This document shows positions 59,567-64,000 of a stretch of DNA of 64,000 nucleotides, in pieces; positions within the stretch are counted from its first letter, which is position 1, and every line of letters starts with the position of its first letter. This DNA is from Solen grandis (Eukaryota; Mollusca; Bivalvia; Adapedonta; Solenidae): positions 56,794,704 through 56,858,703 of the forward strand of contig CM037791.1 of assembly GCA_021229015.1 (NCBI GenBank), given 5' to 3'. The translations under genes were made by a program, and so were the position numbers. The notes beneath the pieces are model-generated. The model was not told the DNA's origin. It did no database searches and worked only from the letters and a program-made list of their open reading frames with translations.

Positions 59567-60816
59567 TTTTGAAAGGGAGCAAATGCACAATTCTTTAGTA
59601 TGAAAGGAATATATAGAGAGAAATTCAGATTTAAACTGGATGTCAATGTGTTTTGTTATGTCCCCACCAAAAATGGTGAAAGGATGGGAGATATAGATTT
59701 GCCTTTGTCCTTACGTATGTCTAGCATTTTCGTTTCCAGACAGTAACTTAGTCTTGCATGCATGCATTTTGATATAATTTGGCATCATTAATCTCCTTAA
59801 AAGTAGAGAGGGTCACACGAAAGAAACATGTTTGTAACTCAAAGGTCAAGGTCACAGTAAAAAATCAGAGGTCATAAAATGGAGGTATTTTTTGGTTTTC
59901 AGATACTAACTCTGTCCTGGATGGATATTTATATAACTTGATATCAATGATCTCCCCAAGAAGACAGAGATTCGCGTGAAAGATCCAGGTTTGTAACTCA
60001 AAGGTCAAGGTCACAATCACAGATCAAAGGTCATAAAATGGGGGTATTTTTTTGTTTCTGGATACTTACTCTATCCTTGATGGATGGATATTTGCACCCA
60101 CTTACATATTACTTCAAATACAGAAAGAAAATATGAAAGAAAGTGCAGATTACAAGACCCATAACTCTGAACTTCATTATGTTTTGAGTCACTCCCCTTT
60201 GTTGATAGAGCTATTGGGTAGGGGACACATGTTTAAACGGTTTTCCAAGGAACACACAAGTCTAGTGTACATCAATTATATGCTAAAATCTGCTAAAACA
60301 ACAAAACAGTTCTGTGTCAAAGCAACTCTTTTGGGGCATATGTCACTGAGACAGTTCTTTTTAATACATGTCTTTTAGTCACCTAAATCTTTAGAAGTAT
60401 AAAGTTATTTAGAATTTTGTTATATATTTTCAGGTTTTTGCAGCTGTAAAACCTCTTATTCGGGAGAATTCTGTAGAGCATTGGATCAAGTGAAGAAATT
60501 GACGAAAGTGTATATGTTTGGATCACAGTCTGGTGCAACAAAAGGATTCATCATCGAAAAATGTGCTTCAGTTTCAATACATTTTAATCAGACTGATCAA
60601 CCCTTTTGGATGTTAAATCAAATTGAAATAGTTGATAACTCACAAAGTGATTCCTTAGCTCAGCCTGGGGATTCTGGATCAACAGTTTTCGTGAAGAAAT
60701 GCAACGGAGATTTGGAAATATTAGGTATTCTTGTTGGTGGTGAACCAGGCATCTATTATGTAACACCCATATCGAGTATTTGGAATGAAATCCAATTGGA
60801 ACCTCACACATTTTAA
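45096..60816 (+). CDS. B-box / HEPN-like / trypsin-like peptidase protein (995 aa, five coding exons)
   Basis: Exons join as 45096-46310, 46518-46712, 50280-50367, 53788-54894 and 60434-60816. Every intron is GT-AG and reading phases agree (0, 0, 1, 1), giving 2988 nt, or 995 codons plus TAA. The start is the first ATG after an in-frame TGA at 45063 and sits in a strong context (gaccATGG). Domain order: two B-box1/B-box2 zinc-binding pairs (residues about 16-107 and 140-233), a cysteine-rich stretch (285-326), a HEPN-like domain (about 326-460) with RNAIQH at 410-415, an acidic linker (478-490), a region of unknown function (501-665), and a trypsin-like serine peptidase domain (about 675-990). 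B-boxes are zinc-binding interaction modules of TRIM proteins; no RING finger is present, so ubiquitin-ligase activity is not implied. No signal peptide or membrane segment is visible, so the protein is probably cytosolic. An innate-immune sensor/effector role is inference from the domains. The gene model is strong; the HEPN call is moderate. Confidence 0.9.
46518..46712 (+). CDS. Coding exon 2: HEPN-like domain C-terminal half with RNAIQH
   Basis: Residues 406-470. The acceptor is ttttaacag|TGC and the donor ATG|gtaaca; both ends are phase 0. The segment SARNAIQH (408-415) carries R-N-x3-H, the Rx4-6H signature of HEPN domains, which are alpha-helical and often RNase modules. It is followed by an amphipathic helical region ending in QAAVVTLQQL (450-459), a typical end of DZIP3-type HEPN domains. 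If the donor is not used, translation adds eight residues and stops at TGA 46737-46739. That would give a shorter B-box/HEPN isoform without the peptidase. Confidence 0.85.
46713..50279. other. Intron 2 of the B-box gene: repeats and microsatellites
   Basis: Holds an array at 47570-48340 built on GCGAAATGGAC and its reverse complement GTCCATTTCGC. There are C runs at 48401-48412 and about 48640-48658. A CTGTCTGACAG-rich pair of units is at 49130-49500. A perfect 60-bp tandem duplication (49649-49768) runs directly into a (CTAT)n microsatellite (about 49769-49860). No additional exon was found. Confidence 0.6.
50280..50367 (+). CDS. Coding exon 3: short acidic linker
   Basis: An 88-nt exon (residues 471-499 plus one base). 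The acceptor is acaactttcag|CAT and the donor AACT|gtaagt, a near-consensus 5' site. The peptide is rich in Asp, Glu, Ser and Tyr (DTDSDYYSEEEDS, 478-490) and looks like a disordered hinge between the HEPN-like and C-terminal parts. It is the least protected of the five exons because it is short. However, its phase joins exon 2 and exon 4 exactly, and both splice sites are good. Confidence 0.78.
50945..51820 (+). mobile_element. AGCTCACC-family element in intron 3
   Basis: Head GAGCACGCTCATGGTGACC with TTGTGATCAAC. The body has AACCACAAGGCCTGGAG units. The tail is ATGTGAGCGATTCAG, hairpin GGGCCATCTTGGCCC (51798-51812), TCTTGTTA. Confidence 0.7.
51910..53385 (+). repeat. GGGAGCAT-family head and diverged body in intron 3
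   Basis: Head hairpin ATGCTCCC (51917-51924) / GGGAGAGCAT (51928-51937), then AAAGTTGCCGCTTTGGCCG. Body units to about 52160 mention CATAACTATCTGG and ATTGCCCTTTGTTCTTTTTC. Beyond that are diverged repeats with AGGTCAAGGTCA (52749-52760) and a short TA run at about 53138-53158. No exon recognised. Confidence 0.5.
53386..53658 (+). mobile_element. tRNA-derived SINE in intron 3
   Basis: Head TGGTGGTCGAGTTGTCAGAG and GTGGGTTCAGTTCCTGGC (diverged A and B boxes). The body has GGTATAGCACCC, CAGAATAATGTGACTGGGTG and CTCCAAATGACTGAAATACT. The 3' end is GGACGTTAAATCAAACAAAC. It ends about 130 bases before exon 4. Confidence 0.85.
53788..54894 (+). CDS. Coding exon 4: uncharacterised region plus N-terminal half of trypsin-like peptidase
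   Basis: Residues 500 (split codon) to 869 (split codon), with acceptor tctttttcag|TTG and consensus donor ACG|gtgagt. Residues 501-665 contain helical and charged parts (KEEEEKK at 641-647) and match no family I recognise. Residues 675-725 (GFGGK, then CVVLCVPVKG, then TDVMEG) resemble the segment before the catalytic domain in several uncharacterised bacterial and plant trypsin-like proteins. That comparison is from memory and is tentative. The peptidase core starts near 740. GFITSAHLV (773-781) holds the catalytic His779 (codon 54624-54626). FEIAVVEI (834-841) matches the conserved block that normally carries the catalytic Asp, but has Glu835 (codon 54792-54794). Asp832 lies three residues upstream. 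Confidence 0.9.
55345..56198 (+). mobile_element. AGCTCACC-family element in intron 4, with nested palindrome
   Basis: Head AGCTCACAAGGTGAGCTG and TTGTGATCACCCATCGTCCG. The tail is hairpin GGGCCATCATGGCCC (56177-56191), TCTTGTT. It encloses the near-perfect 78-bp palindrome at 55593-55670. Confidence 0.7.
55593..55670. repeat. Loopless 78-bp near-perfect palindrome
   Basis: Arms 55593-55631 and 55632-55670 match at 35 of 39 positions with no spacer (CCGATCCA at one end, TGGATCGG at the other). The arms resemble the GATCCGTTGAAAAATATGG/CTGCCAGG unit of the AGCTCACC family, here fused head to head. Confidence 0.85.
56570..58005 (+). mobile_element. GCTGTC-hairpin elements with tandem units in intron 4
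   Basis: A decayed tail at 56583-56613 (GCTGTTTTACTGACAGC) precedes five tandem units of about 120-160 bp. These carry GGTCACCAAGGGGTCAGGCC, ATGACCTTATAT and CACCCCTAAACCATATAT. The block closes with hairpin GCTGTCATACTGACAGC (57986-58002) and TCTTGTTT. Confidence 0.65.
58338..58524 (+). mobile_element. AGCTCACC-family element, minimal copy
   Basis: A 187-bp copy with head AGCTCACCTGAGCAAAAATA and tail GTGAGCGATTTAG, GGGCCATCATGGCCC (58503-58517), TCTTGTTT. A second element starts immediately after it. Confidence 0.8.
58525..59498 (+). mobile_element. AGCTCACC-family element, abutting the previous copy
   Basis: Head AGCTCACCTGAGCTTAACG and GTGCTCAAGGTGAGCTATTG. Three body units of about 180 bp have TGGGTCACTCTCTACCAAG, TGTTCAAATTATTCTGATCC and ATGGCTGCCAGG. 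Tail AGGTAAGCAAGGAA, hairpin GGGCCATATGGCCC (59476-59489), TCTTGTTT. Confidence 0.8.
59513..60060 (+). repeat. (TA)n microsatellite and AAGGTCA-bearing tandem units
   Basis: A TA run spans about 59513-59566. Two tandem units of about 160 bp follow (59680-60030), each with TTTGTAACTCAAAGGTCAAG and CATAAAATGG. They are part of intron 4. Confidence 0.7.
60434..60816 (+). CDS. Coding exon 5: C-terminal half of trypsin-like peptidase with GDSGS
   Basis: Completes residue 869 and encodes 870-995, ending in TAA at 60814-60816. The acceptor is tattttcag|GTT; a second AG ten bases downstream would break the frame. AQPGDSGSTVF (944-954) holds the canonical nucleophile Ser949 (codon 60673-60675). It is followed by LGILVGGEPGIYYVTPI (965-981), the usual S1-type strand pair around the substrate pocket ending in a T-P-I motif. 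Cysteines 871, 873, 882 and 912 are not obviously arranged as trypsin disulfides, which fits an intracellular enzyme. Confidence 0.9.
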
Positions 60817-60875
60817 CAAAAATAATAGGGAAAATTTTTACCATATACACATGGAGGAAATGTAATGACATTTGC

Positions 60876-60881
60876 ATTAAA
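60876..60881 (+). terminator. Candidate polyadenylation signal ATTAAA
   Basis: ATTAAA lies 60 bases past the TAA of the B-box gene. A second ATTAAA is at 61032-61037, followed by a GT-rich stretch. Either could be used; no AATAAA is closer. Confidence 0.35.
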
Positions 60882-62679
60882 AGTAAAAAAAATGCTGATT
60901 TGACCGGAAAAAAAATATGGTCTTAATAATAACGTATTATTTTAATGTAAATTTAACTTATTCTGTCAGAACCTATCTGTGTTTGATTATAGGATTCTTT
61001 GTGGTGTAATCAAGGTACATTTATGTTTTTAATTAAAGTTACAATTTGGTTAAAAAAACAACTTCTTAAACAATATTTTATGAAAGAAATTATTGCCTCG
61101 CTTTCATCGGAGCTCTTATTTAAATTTTGGAGGCCGAAAATAGTTTCCAATTGAGTTTGTTTTAGATTTAATATTAGAATGACCGATTATTGGACTTGCG
61201 ATGGGAATTTTTCTTTATATGCTGTATGTTTGAATTTCCAATGCGAACAACCCAGTCCTACAGGATTTATGAAGGGTCCTCCAGGTTTACAATTTTATTT
61301 TTGCAGACTGAAAATCATTTACCATTCTTAAAATCATACATTACACACAGACAAATACTTGGCTCAGAAAATAGTCTGTGCGTCTACAATTTAAGTCAAC
61401 TCTAGCATTGACATTTTTCATTTGGTAGGAATGTAGAGCAGCACTAGTAGGTAAATCATATTCAAGATTGATACCTCTTACTTCATTTTTGTCGCAATTG
61501 CTTAATTATGAAGATAGGTAACCAATTTTCCATCCGTTCGTCAGTCTGTCCATCTACAATTAACTTCGACCTTAGGTTCACAACATTTTTTATTTACTTC
61601 GCTACCACTGCAGATATGCTAATGGTATTTAGTAGGAAGTAAAAGAATGCCAATAGATCAGTCACATTCAGGAATGGTACTTCTCACTTATTTTGAAACC
61701 ATAATGGCCCGAAAGCATCAACCATAAGGTCGACATTTTTTCCATTTCTCAGCAACCTATGCAGGTATGTTGATGATGATATTTGATATGAATTAGAGCA
61801 AGACTAGTTTATTTTTTAAAAATATACCTCTCACTTCATTTTTGACACCGTCATTTGCATCATCATAGGCTTAATTGATTTGGATAATTTTAAGTACATG
61901 TATATTAAGCAAATGAAGGCAGTTTCAACTTAGGGCTGAACCCGTAATATTTTTACACATTTATAGCCCTTTTAAGAATCAGAATTTGTTCAAATTAATT
62001 ACATAGCTACTGTGTTAACGGTTATTACTGAAAATGTTATTATCTTATCAAGCATACTGAAAAGTCCTTGGCCGATCATACTTCATTCTCTGTAGCTTAC
62101 TCTGCTATACCCATGCAGGTGCGACAGTGCTTGTATTTAAGGTATGTCTACGAAGGGATACAGCCTTTTTTCTTTATATTTACATAGTACACTATATATT
62201 TCAATGTATTTTGCGCAAGTGCTTTTGGCTCACTCTCTACCAAGATTATCAAAATTATTTGGATCCGCTGAAAATATGGTCACCAAGTGGCGGAGTGTCA
62301 GGAGTAAAAATTTTAAAAAATGTCAAAGTTTTTGCTAAATTTCAAAACATTTTGGCAATTGTGCCAATGAGGCACTGAGGAGATTGGCTTATTTCCTTAA
62401 TTCACTGTATTGTTCTCTTTTTAGAAAAAAAAACGTTAACATTTCTTCTCTGAAACCAACATTCCTACCTAAATTGTACTAACAGTTATATCATGCTTAA
62501 ACATTGTTGGTCATCTGAGGAATGAGGCCCCCAGATGATCAACTAGTTTTCTTATATGTAAAGACACTTTATAAATATGTTTAATGGTTGCTGCTGAAGG
62601 TTACCAGTTTATATCAAGTGACTTAAATTGATTTAATTAGGATTCTCCTGCTACTCTTGTGAGAGTGATAGGGCAGTTA
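60882..62679. other. Sequence downstream of the B-box gene
   Basis: Probably the 3' untranslated end up to about 61060, then AT-rich sequence. A diverged element lies at about 61500-62000 (CCATCCGTTCGTCAGTCTGT, three units with CTCACTT and CATTTTTG). An AGCTCACC body fragment is at 62160-62380. No second gene is evident. Confidence 0.45.
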
Positions 62680-63226
62680 TGGCTCAAGGTGAGCTATTGT
62701 GACCGATGAATGTTCGCAGTCTGTCGTCCGGTGTCTGTCATTCGTCGTCTGTCGTCAACATTTAACTTAAAATGACATCTCCTAAACCATTGGGCCAATT
62801 TATAAGAAACTTCACAGGAATGTTCATAGTTGTTCAAAGAATTCAATTCCATGCAGAACTCTGGTTGGCATGGCAATGGAAAGAAAAAACATGAACATTT
62901 TGACAATCTTCACCTCCAAAACTACTGGCAAGATTCAAAGTTATGTGGCATAGATGTTCCTTGGGTCACTCTCTACCAAGATCGTTCAAATTATTTTGAT
63001 TTGTTGAAAAACATGGCTGTCAGGGGGGCGGAGCCCGTTTTCCATATATGTATATAGTACAAATTTGAAAAATATTATACTCCAAAAGTACAGTCTGGAT
63101 TTCAAAGTTATTTGGCATAGACGTTCCATGGGTCACTCTCTACCAAGATTGTTCAAACTATTTTGATTCGTTGAAAAACATGGCCGCAATGGGGCAGAGC
63201 CCGTTTCCCTTATATGAATATAGACC

Positions 63227-63263
<37 letters not shown>

Positions 63264-63707
63264 CTTGGCCATGAATACTGGCTGAATTGCAAAGTTAATT
63301 TGCACAGATGTTCCTTAGGTCACTCTCTACCAAGATTGTTCAAATTATTTGATTTGTTGAAAAACATTGCTGCCAGGGGACTAAGCCCGTTTTCCTTATA
63401 TGAATATAGTACAAATTTGAAAAAAGTTATTTGGCACAGATGTTCCTTAGGTCACTTTCTACCAAGATTGTTCAAATTATTTTGCTCCGTTGAAAAAGAT
63501 GGCCAACATGATGTGGAGCCCATTTCTTTACATGTATATAGTACAAATTTGAAGATTTTTCTTGTCCTAAAGTACTCACTTGATTTATGGCTGGCAGAGG
63601 GCAGAGTCCATTTTCCACAATATCATAAAATGTTTGCTGTTTCTTTTCTTCCTACTTATACCTGATTCTAAGGTGGGCGACCCAGGGCAATCATGTCCCT
63701 CTTGTTT
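62680..63707 (+). mobile_element. AGCTCACC-family element
   Basis: Head GGCTCAAGGTGAGCTATTGT and GACCGATGAATGTTCG. The body has five units of about 175 bp carrying TAGATGTTCCTTGGGTCACT, ACCAAGATTGTTCAAA and GGCGGAGCCCGTTTTCC, with an A run at about 63233-63259. The tail is GGTGGGCGACCCA, a decayed hairpin GGGCAATCATGTCCC (63685-63699), TCTTGTTT. Confidence 0.75.
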
Positions 63708-64000
63708 ATTATATTAAGTTGATTTTGTGGATGTTTTTCAGTACTGTACTTGCATATATATCACTGTTATTAAGTTATGCGTATAGATTAATATGTCCAA
63801 GGCCTAAACAAATGTGTTTTTGGCAACCCAACCCTGCCTAGCAAAAAAGCGCCGACCCTAATGATTTGAGGGGTCATTTTTGCTGTTGAATGTTAAGTTG
63901 TGTTTGAATTAATATTCAGTTAGCAATTATTGTATGCGATTGCTTAAGGGTAAAGATTATGTGCTTCAAGTTTGTTTTAAATAGTGTGATTGGTGTTTTA
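63708..64000. other. Window end, nothing recognised
   Basis: AT-rich sequence without a supported gene, RNA or repeat. Confidence 0.4.

Overview
The window looks like AT-rich animal nuclear DNA dominated by dispersed repeats, most likely from a bivalve mollusc. The grounds are tRNA-derived SINEs with an AACAAACAAA-type tail, dense families of short structured non-autonomous elements, many microsatellites, and a multi-exon B-box gene of a type expanded in bivalves. The species call is inference; no mitochondrial or rRNA marker is present. A run of 100 Ns (13901-14000) is an assembly gap.

Left part (1-32100). Almost all of it is repeats. From 1 to about 10800 there are diverged tandem units of about 400-450 bp. 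Each unit carries pairs of the perfect CREB/ATF palindrome TGACGTCA spaced exactly 10 bp start to start. More diverged relatives lie at 12600-15800, 17850-19900, 23320-24840 and 29750-32100. These elements are bordered by short hairpins followed by TATTGGG/TATAGGG and TTC/TTA microsatellite tracts. The stem sequence differs between families, but both arms match in each. A direct segmental duplication (about 15953-18750 versus 21576-24210) and a hairpin-bounded element with three 868-bp tandem units (24843-27930) sit in the middle. A perfect 35-bp inverted repeat lies at 28346-28430.

Middle (32100-45000). Two tRNA-derived SINEs, a possible broken cysteine-rich exon (33223-33436), and several copies of an element family that begins AGCTCACC and ends with a GGGCCATCATGGCCC hairpin plus TCTTGTTT. 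Related families with other terminal hairpins fill much of 40800-44820.

Right part (45000-61000). This holds the only convincing protein-coding gene: five coding exons on the + strand, 45096-60816. All splice phases agree and give a 995-residue protein. It has two tandem B-box1/B-box2 pairs, a HEPN-like domain with an RNAIQH motif, an acidic linker, a region of unknown function, and a C-terminal trypsin-like serine peptidase domain (His779, GDSGS Ser949, with Glu at the usual Asp position). There is no RING finger. The layout suggests a cytoplasmic immune-type sensor/effector; that role is inference. Its introns are full of the same repeat families. Nothing else in the window could be supported as a functional gene.
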